Assembly (NCBI GenBank): GCA_023662835.1
Contig: JAMPII010000008.1
Span: 1 to 52,806, forward strand
Origin: Muribaculaceae bacterium
GTDB lineage: Bacteria; Bacteroidota; Bacteroidia; Bacteroidales; Muribaculaceae
Direction of reading: 5' to 3'
Length of the DNA: 52,806 nucleotides
Below the pieces are notes generated by a model. That model was not told where the DNA came from and ran no database searches. It worked only from the letters and a program-made list of their open reading frames with translations. Positions 16,258 to 26,807 of the stretch are shown here, piece by piece (the stretch's first letter is position 1; the number at the start of each line of letters is the position of its first letter). The position numbers and the translations under genes are program-made.

Positions 16258-17277
16258 TTACTTGTTAAAAGCGCCTTTTGCCAACATATACTGGGCTATC
16301 TGAACAGCATTCAGTGCGGCACCTTTCTTTATCTGGTCGCCTACAATCCAGAACGACAATCCGCGCTCGCACGTCAAATCCTTACGCAGGCGCCCAACAT
16401 AAACCGGATCCTTGTCGGCTATATCAAGCGGCATCGGGTACTGCTTCTGCTCAGGATTGTCGAGCACCACAAGCCCTTCGGCTTTTGCAAAAGCTTCTCG
16501 AACCTGTTCCAACGTCAAAGGGCGTTCAGTCTCGAGCCATACGGCTTCGGAATGTGCGCGCATAACGGGAACACGAACACATGTCGCACTCACATCAAGA
16601 ACGGGAGCATGCATAATTTTCTTAGTCTCATTATACATTTTCATCTCCTCTTTTGTGTAGCCGTTTTCGGTAAAAACGTCAACCTGAGGAATAACATTAT
16701 ATGCCAGCTGGTAGGCAAATTTTTCAACCGTTGGTTCCTGTCCGTTTACCAGCTGTGAGTTCTGCGTCAGTAGCTCCTCCATAGCGGCAGCTCCGGCTCC
16801 GCTTGCGGCCTGATACGTAGCAACGTGTACACGCCGTATGGGCGAAAGATCGTTGATCGGCTTAAGCGCCACAACCATTTGTATCGTTGTACAGTTGGGG
16901 TTGGCTATAATATTGCGGGGAGCGTTGAAAGCATCGTCGCCGTTCACTTCGGGCACAACCAAAGGAACATCTTCTTCCATACGGAACGCGCTCGAATTGT
17001 CAATCATTATAGCCCCGTGAGCAGTGATTGTTCCGGCATATTGGCGCGATGTGCCGGCTCCTGCCGATGTAAACGCTATATCAACACCGGCAAAGTCGTC
17101 GGCATTGTCTGTAAGCTCCTTTACCGTTATCTCTTTTCCACGGAAAGTATAGTTCCGGCCAGCACTGCGGCTGGAACCGAAAAGAAGAAGTTCGTCTATG
17201 GGGAATTGTTGCTGTTCGAGCACTCGCAGAAATTCTTGTCCAACTGCGCCACTGGCTCCTACTATCGCTACTTTCAT
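16258..17277 (-). CDS. asd: Aspartate-semialdehyde dehydrogenase
   Basis: This enzyme reduces aspartyl-phosphate to aspartate semialdehyde with NADPH, the branch point for lysine/diaminopimelate, threonine and methionine synthesis. The 339-residue protein has the nucleotide-binding GASGAVG (7-13), catalytic Cys129 within NPNCTT, and His242 within VMRAHSE. Length and N-terminus match the family, so the start is secure. It is a single gene convergent with the HTH regulator. A possible -7 box lies 27 nt upstream. It acts in the cytoplasm as a homodimer or tetramer (family knowledge). Confidence 0.97.
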   Translation of the reverse strand: MKVAIVGASGAVGQEFLRVLEQQQFPIDELLLFGSSRSAGRNYTFRGKEITVKELTDNADDFAGVDIAFTSAGAGTSRQYAGTITAHGAIMIDNSSAFRMEEDVPLVVPEVNGDDAFNAPRNIIANPNCTTIQMVVALKPINDLSPIRRVHVATYQAASGAGAAAMEELLTQNSQLVNGQEPTVEKFAYQLAYNVIPQVDVFTENGYTKEEMKMYNETKKIMHAPVLDVSATCVRVPVMRAHSEAVWLETERPLTLEQVREAFAKAEGLVVLDNPEQKQYPMPLDIADKDPVYVGRLRKDLTCERGLSFWIVGDQIKKGAALNAVQIAQYMLAKGAFNK

Positions 17278-17304
17278 TAATAAATATGCTGTTTTAGTGC
17301 GTTA

Positions 17305-17312
17305 CAAAATTA
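17305..17312 (-). promoter_or_regulatory. Possible -7 element of asd
   Basis: The minus strand reads TAATTTTG, matching TAnnTTTG, 27 nt upstream of the asd start. No good -33 box is found at the normal spacing. Confidence 0.35.
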
Positions 17313-17444
17313 TGTAAAAAAGAGAATAGATTGGTTTCTTAATTGTAACGTTTCGTACAAAATTAAGACTAAAATTTATAATAGCAAAATTTTTGATTGT
17401 TTTGTAACAATTCAACACCTTCAATCCTTCGGAAGCTGCAATAT

Positions 17445-17936
17445 TCACTGCGCGGAGGCTGCCGACACGGGCATACGCCGCGGCAAAACAACTACATCGT
17501 AGCGTCCGCCATTCAAATGTACGATTGTTATTGTGTCGGTGTAGCTAACTCGCCTAATCGCCGATGCAGGCACGTAATCAACTTTCCTAGCTTCTGCTTC
17601 TTCATCACTGTCGCCAACGTAGGTCAACGTGATTCCTTCGTCGGTAACCGTAACCTCATGAGGCAATATCGACATCCGGCTCCGAGGCGACAGCGCATGA
17701 TAATAGTAAACCCACACTATAATATGCGGACAAACTAGACAAGCAAGCACTACACCGATCAAAAGATATCGCAACGACAACATGACCGCCGCCACAACCA
17801 CCGCAACAATCGGCATCGCGAAAGCCCAATACCAATTACGGCGCACCCAAAGCCGCATCAGCGCCCCTGCATATTCGTGCGTAGCTACCTTTACCGCAAC
17901 CGTGCTCGACTCTACGTATTTCGTTAAATCCTTCAT
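17445..17936 (-). CDS. Small membrane protein, possibly YcxB-like
   Basis: This is a 163-residue protein of unknown function. Two adjacent hydrophobic segments (about 35-56 and 57-80) form a hairpin anchor. A soluble C-terminal half follows, with TVTDEGITLTYVG and ASAIRRVSYTDTITIVHLNGGRYDVVVLPRR. This layout and the strand-rich tail resemble YcxB-like proteins, though the match is by eye only. It is followed by 167 nt of AT-rich DNA before asd and preceded by a weak hairpin (17947-17982). No operon partner is evident. Confidence 0.6.
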   Translation of the reverse strand: MKDLTKYVESSTVAVKVATHEYAGALMRLWVRRNWYWAFAMPIVAVVVAAVMLSLRYLLIGVVLACLVCPHIIVWVYYYHALSPRSRMSILPHEVTVTDEGITLTYVGDSDEEAEARKVDYVPASAIRRVSYTDTITIVHLNGGRYDVVVLPRRMPVSAASAQ

Positions 17937-17946
17937 ACAATAATAT

Positions 17947-17982
17947 TAGCGCCAGACTCATCTGAACGATGATCCGGCGCTA
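17947..17982 (-). terminator. Weak hairpin after the zinc-ribbon gene
   Basis: TAGCGCC (17947-17953) pairs with GGCGCTA (17976-17982), with further partial pairing inside. On the minus strand it lies 34 nt past the stop at 18017. No clear T-run follows, so it may be a weak terminator. Confidence 0.35.
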
Positions 17983-18016
17983 TGTGGTGTCTGGCAATAA
18001 ATATGATGACGGATTA

Positions 18017-18790
18017 TTATGCCTGAACTTCCAGATCGACACCGGCCAATTCAGGATCAATCATGATACGGCCGCAATACTCGCAAACGATAATTTTCTT
18101 GTGCATCTTAATTTCCATCTGCTTTTGCGGGGGTATACGGTTGAAACAACCGCCGCATGCGTTACGCTGGATATAAACGATACCCAAGCCATTGCGGGCG
18201 TTCGAACGTATACGCTTGAACGCTTTCAAGGTTCGTTCATCGATTCTAGGTTCAATTTCCTGCGCCTCAACACGGAGTTTTTCTTCATCCTGACGGGTTT
18301 CCGACACAATTTCGTCAAGCTCTGCTTTTTTCTCGGCTAGTATATGCTCAGAATCCTTCAAACGTTCTTCTGTTGCCTCGATGTCGCGTGTCTTGGTGTC
18401 GATTGTGCGGGCATATTCGTGAAGGTGCTTTTCGCAAAGTTCAATTTCAAGGCTTTGGAATTCAACTTCCTTCGAAAGTAAATCAAACTCGCGGTTATTT
18501 CTTACGTTATCAAGTTGCTCTTTGTAGCGGGCAATTTTAGTTTGCGATTCGTTGATTTTTTCTTTCTCAACGAGAGTTTTGTTTTTCAGCTCTTCGATTT
18601 CGCGTCGATAGTTGTCGATGCGGGTGTGCAAGCCCTGAATGCTGTCTTCCAAATCCTTTACTTCCAAGGGCAGTTCGCCGCGGATTGTTTTGATGCGGTC
18701 AATCTTGGTAAGTATTGTCTGGAGCTGGTAGAGCGATTTTAGGCGCTGCTCTACTGAAAGCGTTTCTGTTTTAGCTTTTTCGGTGGCCAT
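18017..18790 (-). CDS. C4-type zinc-ribbon coiled-coil protein
   Basis: This is a 257-residue cytoplasmic protein. A long antiparallel coiled coil (about 10-185) precedes a C-terminal zinc ribbon with two CxxC pairs, Cys212/Cys215 (CGGC) and Cys236/Cys239 (CEYC). This is the layout of the widely conserved zf-RING_7 / C4 zinc-ribbon family, also called CdsZ-like in chlamydiae. It is thought to bind nucleic acid or act in translation, but its role in Bacteroidetes is not established. It starts 3 nt after the Nif3-like gene, and a frequent pairing of these two families suggests linked roles. Confidence 0.88.
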   Translation of the reverse strand: MATEKAKTETLSVEQRLKSLYQLQTILTKIDRIKTIRGELPLEVKDLEDSIQGLHTRIDNYRREIEELKNKTLVEKEKINESQTKIARYKEQLDNVRNNREFDLLSKEVEFQSLEIELCEKHLHEYARTIDTKTRDIEATEERLKDSEHILAEKKAELDEIVSETRQDEEKLRVEAQEIEPRIDERTLKAFKRIRSNARNGLGIVYIQRNACGGCFNRIPPQKQMEIKMHKKIIVCEYCGRIMIDPELAGVDLEVQA

Positions 18791-18793
18791 ATT

Positions 18794-19588
18794 CTATAGG
18801 TACACTATTGGGTTTATTTCCGATTGTGATATATGCGCTGCAAAGTTAGGAAATTTTTGGGTAAGAATGTGATAAAAAATTTGTTTTGTGCATTTTTCGC
18901 TTTCGTAATGCCCTATATCGACCAGAAAAATGCGACCAGGATAGTCGATAAACACATTGTGACGCGTGTCTGATGTGACATAGGCCTGAGCTCCGGAAGC
19001 TATTGCCGCCGGTATGAACTCCGATCCCGACCCTCCGCACAACGCTACGCTACTGATTGTTTGCGGAGCGTTTGTCGGATTGGAGCATCGTGCAACCGGG
19101 CTCCCTATACGCGACTTTACCAACTCGGCAAAACGTTCAGGCGAAACCGGTTCCGGAAGTACGCCTATGGCTCCGGTTCCCGAACCAGGCGTAGCGCCGG
19201 GCACCAGCGGACGCACATCTTTTATCCCCAGCCGGTCGGCTATCTGCCACGAAACGCCATTGGCGGCATTGTCGGCCGAAGTATGAGCTGAGTAAATTGA
19301 CACTCCTGCCTTCAAAGCCTTAGCTACCGTTGCAGCCACACGTCCCGACGCGGGCAATATTTGCTTAAGCGGATGAAATATCAGCGGGTGGTGGGTCACT
19401 ATGAGATTGGCTCCGACAGCAACAGCCTCGTCAACAACCTCTTCCGTAGCATCGACACATATCATCGCGCCGCTACAAACTGCCTCCGGACTGCCTAGCT
19501 GCCATCCGGAGTTGTCCCACGGTTCCTGCAGTGCCAATGGAGCGTATTGCTCTATGGCTTCCGCTATTTGCAAATTTGTAATTATCAC
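18794..19588 (-). CDS. Nif3-like dinuclear metal-centre protein
   Basis: The Nif3/YbgI/DUF34 family forms hexameric toroids with a two-metal site of uncertain function; GTP cyclohydrolase I-like and damage-repair roles have been proposed. This 264-residue form has the metal ligands His66-His67 ([11 protein letters not shown]) and His227/Glu229 (DIGHYESE), plus [10 protein letters not shown] at 23-32. It lacks the ~100-residue central insert of longer members. It overlaps aspS by 4 nt (ATGA type) and precedes the zinc-ribbon gene by 3 nt, giving a tight aspS-nif3-zinc-ribbon operon. Confidence 0.92.
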   Translation of the reverse strand: MIITNLQIAEAIEQYAPLALQEPWDNSGWQLGSPEAVCSGAMICVDATEEVVDEAVAVGANLIVTHHPLIFHPLKQILPASGRVAATVAKALKAGVSIYSAHTSADNAANGVSWQIADRLGIKDVRPLVPGATPGSGTGAIGVLPEPVSPERFAELVKSRIGSPVARCSNPTNAPQTISSVALCGGSGSEFIPAAIASGAQAYVTSDTRHNVFIDYPGRIFLVDIGHYESEKCTKQIFYHILTQKFPNFAAHISQSEINPIVYL

Positions 19589-21348
19589 TTCTTTTCGTCC
19601 AAATCAACTTTAAGGCTAAGTTCGTCGAGCTGCTTCTGTTCCAGCGGAGCAGGCGCATCGAGCATCACGTCGCGTCCTGAATTGTTTTTGGGGAATGCTA
19701 TGCAATCGCGAATCGAATCTAAGCCGGCGAAAAGCGACACCCAACGGTCAAGTCCGTAGGCTAGACCGCCGTGAGGGGGAGCGCCATAGCGGAAAGCATT
19801 CATCAAGAAGCCAAACTGCTCTTGAGCCTTCTCGGGAGTGAAACCGAGAATCTCGAACATTTTTGCCTGAAGCGCAGAGTCGTGTATACGAATTGAACCT
19901 CCGCCAACCTCCACACCGTTGATAACCATATCGTAGGCATCGGCACGAACCGCAGCCGGGTCGGTATCCAGCAAAGGTATATCCTCATCCTTAGGATGTG
20001 TGAACGGATGGTGCATGGCCATAAGGCGCTGCTCCTCCTCGCTCCATTCAAACATCGGGAAATCGACAACCCAAAGACAAGCAAACTTATCCTTGTCGCG
20101 CAGGCCGAGCTGACGGCCCATTTCCAGGCGAAGTTCGCAAAGCTGCTTGCGCGTCTTCATGACATCGTCGCCGCTGAGAATAAGAATAAGGTCGCCGGGC
20201 TGGGCGCCGAAAGCTTCCTTCATCTGTTGGAGTGTTTCCTGTGTATAGAATTTGTCGACCGACGACTTCACATTTCCGTCGGCCTCAACGCGCGCGTAAA
20301 CCATACCCTTGGCGCCTATTTGCGGACGCTTGACAAAGTCGGTCAACTGGTCGAGCTGTTTACGTGTGTAATGGGCTGCTCCTTTGGCGCAAATGCCACC
20401 GATATAGGCTGCATTGTCGAACACACTGAATCCATAACCCTTCATAATGCCATCTAGCTCAACGAATGTCATGCCGAAACGCAGGTCGGGCTTGTCCGAC
20501 CCATACAGGCGCATAGCTTCCGACCATGGCATACGGGGGAACGGGTTTGGCAACTCAACACCACGAAGTTCCTTAAACAAGTGGCGGGCCATACCTTCGA
20601 ACAGATTGATAACATCGTCCTGCTCAACAAAACTCATCTCACAGTCGATTTGGGTGAACTCCGGCTGACGGTCGGCGCGGAGGTCCTCATCGCGGAAACA
20701 TTTAACTATCTGGAAATAGCGATCCATACCCGACACCATAAGCAACTGTTTCAGCGTTTGAGGCGACTGGGGCAAAGCGTAGAACTGACCCGGATTCATT
20801 CGCGAAGGCACAACGAAGTCGCGAGCGCCCTCCGGAGTGGAGCCAACAAGCATTGGGGTCTCAATTTCCAGAAAACCTTTTGAATCGAGATAACGCCTTA
20901 CCTCCATTGTCATCTTATGACGAAGTTCAAGGTTGTGTCGCACTGTAGGACGACGCAGGTCAAGATAGCGGTAACGCATTCTCAGGTCATCGCCGCCGTC
21001 GGTATCATCTTCAATAGTAAACGGGGGAACCTCCGATGCGTTCAGCACGCGCAGTGACGAAGCTATTATTTCAATATCGCCCGTGGGCAGTCCGGGGTTC
21101 TTGTTTGAACGTTCGGCAACTGTACCTTCGAGCTGGATAACAAATTCACGTCCGAGATGATTTGCTTTTTCGCATAATTCGGCATTCACCGAGTTGTCGA
21201 AAACTGCTTGTGTAATGCCGTAACGGTCGCGGATATCGACAAAAGTCATTCCGCCCATTTTACGCGTGCGCTGCACCCAACCTGACAGGGTGACGTTAGT
21301 GCCTACATCGGCAATGCGGAGTTCGCCGCAAGTTTTTGTGCGATACAT
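19585..21348 (-). CDS. aspS: Aspartyl-tRNA synthetase
   Basis: This is a class II aminoacyl-tRNA synthetase charging tRNA-Asp. The 587-residue protein has the bacterial layout. An N-terminal OB-fold anticodon-binding domain (about 1-105, with [21 protein letters not shown]) comes first. The catalytic core has motif 2 ([16 protein letters not shown]) and motif 3 ([10 protein letters not shown] near the C-terminus), and a GAD-type insertion domain lies in the middle. Length is normal. It leads the operon with the Nif3-like and zinc-ribbon genes. A TACCTTTA-like box on the minus strand at 21401-21394 may be its -7 element. Confidence 0.97.
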   Translation of the reverse strand: MYRTKTCGELRIADVGTNVTLSGWVQRTRKMGGMTFVDIRDRYGITQAVFDNSVNAELCEKANHLGREFVIQLEGTVAERSNKNPGLPTGDIEIIASSLRVLNASEVPPFTIEDDTDGGDDLRMRYRYLDLRRPTVRHNLELRHKMTMEVRRYLDSKGFLEIETPMLVGSTPEGARDFVVPSRMNPGQFYALPQSPQTLKQLLMVSGMDRYFQIVKCFRDEDLRADRQPEFTQIDCEMSFVEQDDVINLFEGMARHLFKELRGVELPNPFPRMPWSEAMRLYGSDKPDLRFGMTFVELDGIMKGYGFSVFDNAAYIGGICAKGAAHYTRKQLDQLTDFVKRPQIGAKGMVYARVEADGNVKSSVDKFYTQETLQQMKEAFGAQPGDLILILSGDDVMKTRKQLCELRLEMGRQLGLRDKDKFACLWVVDFPMFEWSEEEQRLMAMHHPFTHPKDEDIPLLDTDPAAVRADAYDMVINGVEVGGGSIRIHDSALQAKMFEILGFTPEKAQEQFGFLMNAFRYGAPPHGGLAYGLDRWVSLFAGLDSIRDCIAFPKNNSGRDVMLDAPAPLEQKQLDELSLKVDLDEKK

Positions 21349-21478
21349 ATATTATATACTGTGTTGATTGTCGAATTATTCCAAAAATTCGTGTAAAGGT
21401 AGCTATTATACGCCATATTTAAAAATTTTATTCCCCTTTTGCATCCATCAAGCAATACGCTTTACCATACATTTTTCA

Positions 21479-21829
21479 TCAGCTGCGCTTGAGCCACCAG
21501 CGCAGTTTCTCAATAAAGCTAGTGGGGTTCGGCTTGAAGTGAACGTTTACTCCGGCATCCTTTTTATTGAGAAACAATATGGAATTGGGCAGTACGAGCG
21601 CTACGGAACGCTCGAATGGCACTATGCCATGAATGCGTCGCAACTCGAGAGTATGGAATGGCGAAGTTGGGTCGAGCGAGTTTATAACCAGCTCACCTTT
21701 GTCGGTTAGTTCAAGGTCGTGTTCGGGCGATGCATGTTGCATCAAGGCTCCCATGTCGAGGTATTCAACTCCTTTTGGTGCTTTGGAGTAGCGTTTATAT
21801 AGTTCGTCGATGACTTTACGTGTTACCAT
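21479..21829 (-). CDS. Hypothetical protein
   Basis: This is a small cytoplasmic protein of 116 residues with no signal peptide or membrane segment. I do not recognise a characterised family, though the start MVTRKVIDELYKRYSKAP resembles short uncharacterised Bacteroidales proteins. The C-terminal FIEKLRWWLKRS is basic and aromatic. The ATG at 21829 is preferred over one at 21874 because it gives this start. The gene lies downstream of aspS on the opposite side of its promoter gap, and upstream of the decarboxylase terminator. It may be transcribed alone. Confidence 0.6.
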   Translation of the reverse strand: MVTRKVIDELYKRYSKAPKGVEYLDMGALMQHASPEHDLELTDKGELVINSLDPTSPFHTLELRRIHGIVPFERSVALVLPNSILFLNKKDAGVNVHFKPNPTSFIEKLRWWLKRS

Positions 21830-21952
21830 ATTATTTCTTGTTGTTCGTAATGAAATACAGATTTGTTGCACCAATTGTTTTTTAAAGCTAAATAAATTAA
21901 CAGCTCTGTAACATCTGTTATCTGTTTTCAGATGGTCATATCGGAAATCTAC

Positions 21953-21993
21953 AAAAAAACGCTCCTAAGCGCGGAGCAAAGGAGCGTTTTTTT
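21953..21993 (-). terminator. Intrinsic terminator of the decarboxylase operon
   Basis: A perfect 13-bp stem (AAAAAAACGCTCC at 21953-21965 with GGAGCGTTTTTTT at 21981-21993) encloses a 15-nt loop. It lies 19 nt past the beta-subunit stop. The flanking A and T runs make it usable in both directions. Confidence 0.9.
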
Positions 21994-22011
21994 AGTTTTT
22001 TTGCCAGATAA

Positions 22012-23169
22012 TTAAGCAAGGAATCCGAGCAATACGCCAGCTGCTACTGCCGAACCTATCACACCTGCCACATTCGGACCCATGGCGTGCATCAGCAAAT
22101 AGTTCGACGGATCATACTCCAGACCCAGATTGTTCGATATACGAGCCGACATTGGAACAGCTGAAACTCCGGCATTACCGATAAGCGGATTCAGTTTCTT
22201 ACCCTGCGGCAGGAACAGGTTGAATATCTTCACGAATATCACGCCCGAGGCCGAGGCGATGATGAAGGCCATGAAACCGAGGGCAAAAATGAAGATTGTG
22301 TCGACTGTGAGAAACTCCGAAGCCTGAGTTGATGCGCCGACGGTCATACCCAACAGAATGGTCACGATATCGGTCAGAGCGTTCGACGCAGTCTTAGCTA
22401 GACGGGTTGTCACGCCACATTCGCGCAGTATGTTTCCAAAGAAGAGCATACCCAGCAGTGGAATACCGGAAGGTACAACGAAGCAGGTTAGCAGCAATCC
22501 AACGATCGGGAAGATAATTTTTTCGTTCTGCGACACCGCGCGCGCTGGTTTCATGCGTATCACACGCTCCTTCTTCGTTGTGAGCAAGCGCATGATCGGC
22601 GGCTGAATCAGCGGAACAAGAGCCATGTAGGAATAGGCCGATACAGCAATCGCACCCATAAGATTGGGAGCCAGTTTCGACGACAGGAAGATAGCCGTCG
22701 GACCGTCGGCGCCACCGATAATTGCTATGGCTCCGGCCTGGTCGGGAGCAAAGCCCAATGCCAGCGCAACCATATACGCGCCGAAAATACCAAACTGAGC
22801 CGCTGCGCCTATAAGCATCAGTTTCGGATTAGCTATCAAGGCCGAGAAGTCGGTCATAGCACCGATACCAAGGAAAATAAGCGGCGGATACCAGCCGGCA
22901 CTAACGCCGTTGTAAAGGATATTCAGAACCGAATTCTCTTCATATATGCCTATTTCCAATCCGGCTGTGGCATTGAACGGAATATTACCGATCAATATAC
23001 CGAAACCGATAGGCACAAGCAGCATCGGCTCAAAGTTTTTCTTTATGGCAAGCCAAAGGAAAAACAGACCGACGGCAAGCATAACCAGATGTTGCCAGGT
23101 GCAGTTGGCAAAACCTGTGAGCACCCAGAACTGGTGTAAGTTGACGGATATAAATTCTTGGAATGTCAT
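22012..23169 (-). CDS. oadB: Na+-translocating decarboxylase beta subunit
   Basis: This is the integral membrane subunit that decarboxylates the carboxybiotin and pumps Na+ outward, coupling methylmalonyl-CoA decarboxylation to a sodium gradient. The 385-residue protein is almost wholly hydrophobic, with about nine or more membrane segments. The conserved [17 protein letters not shown], containing the Na+-binding Asp, is present in the centre. It is the last gene of the five-gene operon, 17 nt after the biotin carrier, and is followed by a strong terminator. The methylmalonyl-CoA (mmdB) role is preferred over oxaloacetate because the epimerase and carboxyltransferase genes are in the same operon. 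Confidence 0.93.
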   Translation of the reverse strand: MTFQEFISVNLHQFWVLTGFANCTWQHLVMLAVGLFFLWLAIKKNFEPMLLVPIGFGILIGNIPFNATAGLEIGIYEENSVLNILYNGVSAGWYPPLIFLGIGAMTDFSALIANPKLMLIGAAAQFGIFGAYMVALALGFAPDQAGAIAIIGGADGPTAIFLSSKLAPNLMGAIAVSAYSYMALVPLIQPPIMRLLTTKKERVIRMKPARAVSQNEKIIFPIVGLLLTCFVVPSGIPLLGMLFFGNILRECGVTTRLAKTASNALTDIVTILLGMTVGASTQASEFLTVDTIFIFALGFMAFIIASASGVIFVKIFNLFLPQGKKLNPLIGNAGVSAVPMSARISNNLGLEYDPSNYLLMHAMGPNVAGVIGSAVAAGVLLGFLA

Positions 23170-23186
23170 GGTAGTTGATTTGCTGT

Positions 23187-23621
23187 TTATTCAATTGTGA
23201 ACAACACTGTTCCTTCCAGCACTGAATCGCCCGCGTTGACATTGATTGTAGCGATTTTTCCGTCAGAACCTGCGTGGATCGAGTTCTCCATTTTCATGGC
23301 CTCGAGCACCATCACAGTATCGGCAGCCTTAACCGTATCGCCAACTTTGGCGCTGATCGACAGGATTGTTCCGGGTAGCGGTGCGGTTACTTGCTTTGCT
23401 GAGCCGGCAACCGAGGGTTTGCTGATAACCTTCTCTCCGGTTGATGTGCGGGGCACTGCCGACGGACGTGGAGCGCTTACTACGGTAACGGGTGCCTGCT
23501 TTTTCTCCAGTTCAACCTTGTAGGGCATACCGTTAACCATTACTTCGGCAATATTGTCAACAATGTCGCCAACGGCTACATTATAGTTGTTACCATTGAT
23601 TTTATATTTATATTCTTTCAT
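23187..23621 (-). CDS. mmdC: Biotin carboxyl carrier subunit of methylmalonyl-CoA decarboxylase
   Basis: This 144-residue protein carries the CO2 group as carboxybiotin between the carboxyltransferase and the membrane beta subunit. The C-terminal biotinyl domain (about 78-144) has the canonical EAMKM at 107-111, with Lys110 as the biotinylated residue. The N-terminal ~40 residues form a small beta domain ([14 protein letters not shown]), and a Pro/Ala/Val-rich flexible hinge (42-76) connects the two. It lies between the gamma and beta subunit genes with short gaps (42 and 17 nt). Confidence 0.94.
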   Translation of the reverse strand: MKEYKYKINGNNYNVAVGDIVDNIAEVMVNGMPYKVELEKKQAPVTVVSAPRPSAVPRTSTGEKVISKPSVAGSAKQVTAPLPGTILSISAKVGDTVKAADTVMVLEAMKMENSIHAGSDGKIATINVNAGDSVLEGTVLFTIE

Positions 23622-23663
23622 TGGTGTTTAATTGTAATTGAGTGGATTTGTTACTCTTCTGTA

Positions 23664-24593
23664 TTATCGGCGGGGCAATTCACGCAAACTGTAAATTTTT
23701 GAACTCCACGGCGAGTACGATTTGCGCACTTTGTTGATTGTAAGTATAGTGCTTTCTTTGTCGTGAGCGTTCAGGTGCTCGTGGAGCGCCATCACTACGG
23801 CTGCAATTTCCTCGCCCGAGTCGTGTTCGGTTGTCGATGTGGTCGGGCGGCCGGTCAAAGTTTCAGCCATACCCTGCGAGCGTACCTTGTTACGGCGCGA
23901 CACACGCGAACCAATTTGCGAAATCACATAGAAGCATACGCAAAGAAGCAATAGAGCCGAGAACACAATAATCATCGCCATTGCTGCCAACCCGAATCCA
24001 TGGCCATCGGTTTGGGCAAACATCTCCACTTTCTTGTTCGTGTCGACAATTTTATTGCTGCTCGAAGGGGTTATGTACAATGCTTCAGAGCCGTCGCGCA
24101 CTTCCCAGGCCTCAACGCCTGTGCCCTCTCCGTCGAGACGGCGAGCGTAGGTTGTGTTGGCCAACAGCGAAGCGGGCACTGTAATAGAATCGATCAGTGT
24201 GCGGCCGTTTGCGTCGTAAATACCAATCCAGTTGTTCTGGCCGGGGGTCAGTTCGAAGTTCAGGTGGAAGGTGCCGCGATTGGGTTCACCATCGGCCCAG
24301 AAAACTACGTGCTGGCGTGCCGGTATCTCGGTGTTGACATCGCCCAGCGGAACGGGATATTTCGTCGGGTTGGCCGGGTCGTTTGTCAGATAGACGCTCG
24401 AAATTTCCAGCGGAGCATAGGTTGAGTTGAAAAGCTCAATCCATGCCGTGTGATGTCCGTAGTCGTCCACATAATTGCTATCGTTGGTAACCATCACCTC
24501 GTTGATGCGCAATCCGCGTCGGCCTTGCGCTACTGCTTGGTTCAAGCATCCGCCGATAAGCAATGCTATCAGTAGGATTATACTTTTTTTCAT
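23664..24593 (-). CDS. Decarboxylase gamma subunit with N-terminal lamin-tail domain
   Basis: This 309-residue membrane protein joins two parts. A signal peptide (cleavage near AVAQ, residue 23) leads into an extracytoplasmic beta-sandwich at about 25-140 (RINEVMVTNDSNYVDDYG, WIELFNST, FWADG) that matches lamin-tail domains. A single membrane helix at about 202-226 and a basic cytoplasmic tail ending in the OadG-like KVRKSYSPWSSKIYSLREL follow. Classical gamma subunits are ~80-100 residues and hold the complex together, so the extra domain more than doubles the length. Such fusions are seen in other Bacteroidales. Its position between carboxyltransferase and carrier genes confirms the subunit role. 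Confidence 0.88.
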   Translation of the reverse strand: MKKSIILLIALLIGGCLNQAVAQGRRGLRINEVMVTNDSNYVDDYGHHTAWIELFNSTYAPLEISSVYLTNDPANPTKYPVPLGDVNTEIPARQHVVFWADGEPNRGTFHLNFELTPGQNNWIGIYDANGRTLIDSITVPASLLANTTYARRLDGEGTGVEAWEVRDGSEALYITPSSSNKIVDTNKKVEMFAQTDGHGFGLAAMAMIIVFSALLLLCVCFYVISQIGSRVSRRNKVRSQGMAETLTGRPTTSTTEHDSGEEIAAVVMALHEHLNAHDKESTILTINKVRKSYSPWSSKIYSLRELPRR

Positions 24594-24609
24594 TGTTTAG
24601 CTACGGATA

Positions 24610-26163
24610 TTAGAGGGGTATGTTACCGTGTTTCTTGGCTGGATTTACAACTTTCTTGGTAGCGAGCTGCTGCAGTGCGCGAATCACACGGAAACGAGTG
24701 TTGCGAGGTTCGATAACGTCGTCGATGTAGCCATACTTGGCGGCGTTGTAGGGGTTGCAGAACAGTTTGTTGTATTCGGCTTCCTTCTCGGCAAGAACCT
24801 GTGCGGGATTTTCCGATTCCTTAGCTTCGCGGGCATAAAGCACTTCAACGGCTCCTGCGCCACCCATCACGGCAATCTCAGCTGTTGGCCATGCATAGTT
24901 CATGTCGCCACGCAACTGCTTGCACGACATAACGATGTGGCTACCGCCGTAGCTCTTACGTAATGTAACGGTTACCTTGGGCACTGTTGCTTCGCCAAAA
25001 GCATAAAGCAGTTTAGCACCGTGAAGAATTACGCCGTTGTATTCTTGGCCTGTTCCGGGAAGGAATCCGGGAACATCGACCAACGTAACCAACGGAATAT
25101 TGAAGGCGTCGCAGAAACGTACGAAGCGCGCGCCCTTGCGCGAAGCGTTCGAATCGAGCACACCGGCTAGGTACTTGGGCTGGTTGGCTACAATACCTAC
25201 CGACTGGCCGTTCATGCGAGCAAAACCAACAATGATATTCTTGGCGTAGTCACGCTGTATTTCAAGGAATTCGCCGTTGTCTACAATTGCGCCGATAACC
25301 TCATACATGTCGTAAGGTTTGTTTGCGCTGTCAGGGATGATTTCGTTGAGAGAGTCCTCCAGACGATCGATAGGATCGGTGCATTCAACCAACGGAGGCT
25401 CTTCAAGATTGTTCTGAGGAATGTAGCTGAAAAGCTTGCGGATAATTTTCAGAGCCTCTTCGCCATCTTCGGCTGCGAAATGGGCAACACCCGATTTGCG
25501 TGCGTGAACGTCTGCTCCACCGAGCGCTTCCTGTGTAACATCCTCGCCTGTAACGGTTTTTACAACCTTTGGACCAGTAAGGAACATATAGCTGATGCCC
25601 TTGGTCATGATTGTAAAGTCGGTAAGAGCCGGCGAGTAAACGGCGCCGCCGGCACACGGGCCGAGGATACCAGAAATCTGAGGTATAACGCCCGAAGCCA
25701 TGATGTTGCGCTGGAAAATCTCAGCATAACCGGCCAATGCGTTGATACCTTCCTGGATACGTGCGCCACCCGAGTCGTTCAGGCCGATAACGGGAGCACC
25801 CATCTTCATGGCCATATCCATTACTTTGCATATTTTCAGGGCCATTGTTTCTGACAACGAACCACCGAACACAGTGAAATCCTGTGCAAAAACATAAACC
25901 AGACGACCGTCGATTGTACCGTAGCCGGTTACAACACCATCGCCCAGATAGCTCTTCTTCTCCTGACCGAAGTTGGTGCAACGATGACGAACAAACATGT
26001 CAAGTTCCTCAAACGAACCCTCGTCAAGAAGCTGTGCAATACGTTCGCGCGCTGTATATTTTCCTTTATCGTGCTGCTTTTGGATAGCTTTTTCGCCGCC
26101 ACCAATGCGAGCCTCATTGCGGAGCGCAATAAGCTCCTGCACTTTTTCAAGTTGGTTACTCAT
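24610..26163 (-). CDS. mmdA: Methylmalonyl-CoA decarboxylase / acyl-CoA carboxylase carboxyltransferase subunit
   Basis: This 517-residue cytoplasmic carboxyltransferase moves the carboxyl group of methylmalonyl-CoA to biotin, releasing propionyl-CoA. It shows both crotonase-fold halves. The acyl-CoA-binding glycine motifs include [19 protein letters not shown] with [11 protein letters not shown], and [12 protein letters not shown] in the N half. The C half has [16 protein letters not shown] and the [13 protein letters not shown] block. It sits 19 nt after the epimerase gene, consistent with the succinate pathway: succinyl-CoA to methylmalonyl-CoA to propionyl-CoA. Length and start are normal. 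Confidence 0.95.
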   Translation of the reverse strand: MSNQLEKVQELIALRNEARIGGGEKAIQKQHDKGKYTARERIAQLLDEGSFEELDMFVRHRCTNFGQEKKSYLGDGVVTGYGTIDGRLVYVFAQDFTVFGGSLSETMALKICKVMDMAMKMGAPVIGLNDSGGARIQEGINALAGYAEIFQRNIMASGVIPQISGILGPCAGGAVYSPALTDFTIMTKGISYMFLTGPKVVKTVTGEDVTQEALGGADVHARKSGVAHFAAEDGEEALKIIRKLFSYIPQNNLEEPPLVECTDPIDRLEDSLNEIIPDSANKPYDMYEVIGAIVDNGEFLEIQRDYAKNIIVGFARMNGQSVGIVANQPKYLAGVLDSNASRKGARFVRFCDAFNIPLVTLVDVPGFLPGTGQEYNGVILHGAKLLYAFGEATVPKVTVTLRKSYGGSHIVMSCKQLRGDMNYAWPTAEIAVMGGAGAVEVLYAREAKESENPAQVLAEKEAEYNKLFCNPYNAAKYGYIDDVIEPRNTRFRVIRALQQLATKKVVNPAKKHGNIPL

Positions 26164-26182
26164 AATTTATATTATGTATGTA

Positions 26183-26605
26183 TTAAGCTTTTTTGGGGTC
26201 CTCACACAGCTCGATAAGAGCGCCGCATGTGCTTTTGGGGTGAAGGAATGCAATATTAAGGCCTTCTGCGCCTTTACGGGGGGCTTTGTCAATCAGGCGG
26301 CAACCTTTTTCTTCTGCTTCAGCAAGAGCGTTGGCCACACCGTCGGCCATTGCGAATGCGATATGCTGGATACCTCCGCGACCGCCGTTGTTGGCAATAA
26401 ACTTGGATATTGCGCTGTCGTCCGATGTACCTTCTAGCAATTCAATTTTGGTTTGACCAACCTTGAAGAACGCTGTGCGCACTTTCTGGTCGGCTACTTC
26501 TTCAATGGCAAAACATTTAAGGCCGAGAATCTTCTCGTAGAAAGGAATAGCCTCGTCGAGCGACGGCACGGCGATTCCCACGTGTTCGATATGTGAAATG
26601 TTCAT
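26183..26605 (-). CDS. mce: Methylmalonyl-CoA epimerase
   Basis: This enzyme interconverts the R and S forms of methylmalonyl-CoA, linking the B12-dependent mutase to the decarboxylase. The 140-residue vicinal-oxygen-chelate protein has metal ligands His8 (IEHVGIAV), Glu55 (KIELLEG region), His81 (GGIQHIAFA) and Glu132 (GALIELCE). It is the first gene of the propionate operon. A possible -7 box lies about 100 nt upstream, giving a long leader. The mutase itself is not in this window. Confidence 0.95.
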   Translation of the reverse strand: MNISHIEHVGIAVPSLDEAIPFYEKILGLKCFAIEEVADQKVRTAFFKVGQTKIELLEGTSDDSAISKFIANNGGRGGIQHIAFAMADGVANALAEAEEKGCRLIDKAPRKGAEGLNIAFLHPKSTCGALIELCEDPKKA

Positions 26606-26703
26606 AAGAAATATAATGTTATTTGGTTTATAAATTGTTCCTTCTTTCCTGGCGTCAGGTAAAGCCTATTGCTCTCAACTGCGCCTTCTTGCCTTTAATA
26701 GCG

Positions 26704-26711
26704 CAAAATTA
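26704..26711 (-). promoter_or_regulatory. Possible -7 element of the propionate operon
   Basis: The minus strand reads TAATTTTG (TAnnTTTG), 98 nt before the epimerase start. No convincing -33 box is seen at 19-21 nt. The ~90-nt leader shows no riboswitch fold that I could recognise. Confidence 0.4.
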
Positions 26712-26807
26712 CAAAATATTATTTAACTCGTCCTTGATTCTTCTATTTTTTTCAACTGAATCTGATGAATCAAATCATATTTCAATCAGTCCTACTGCCC
26801 GAGTTGA

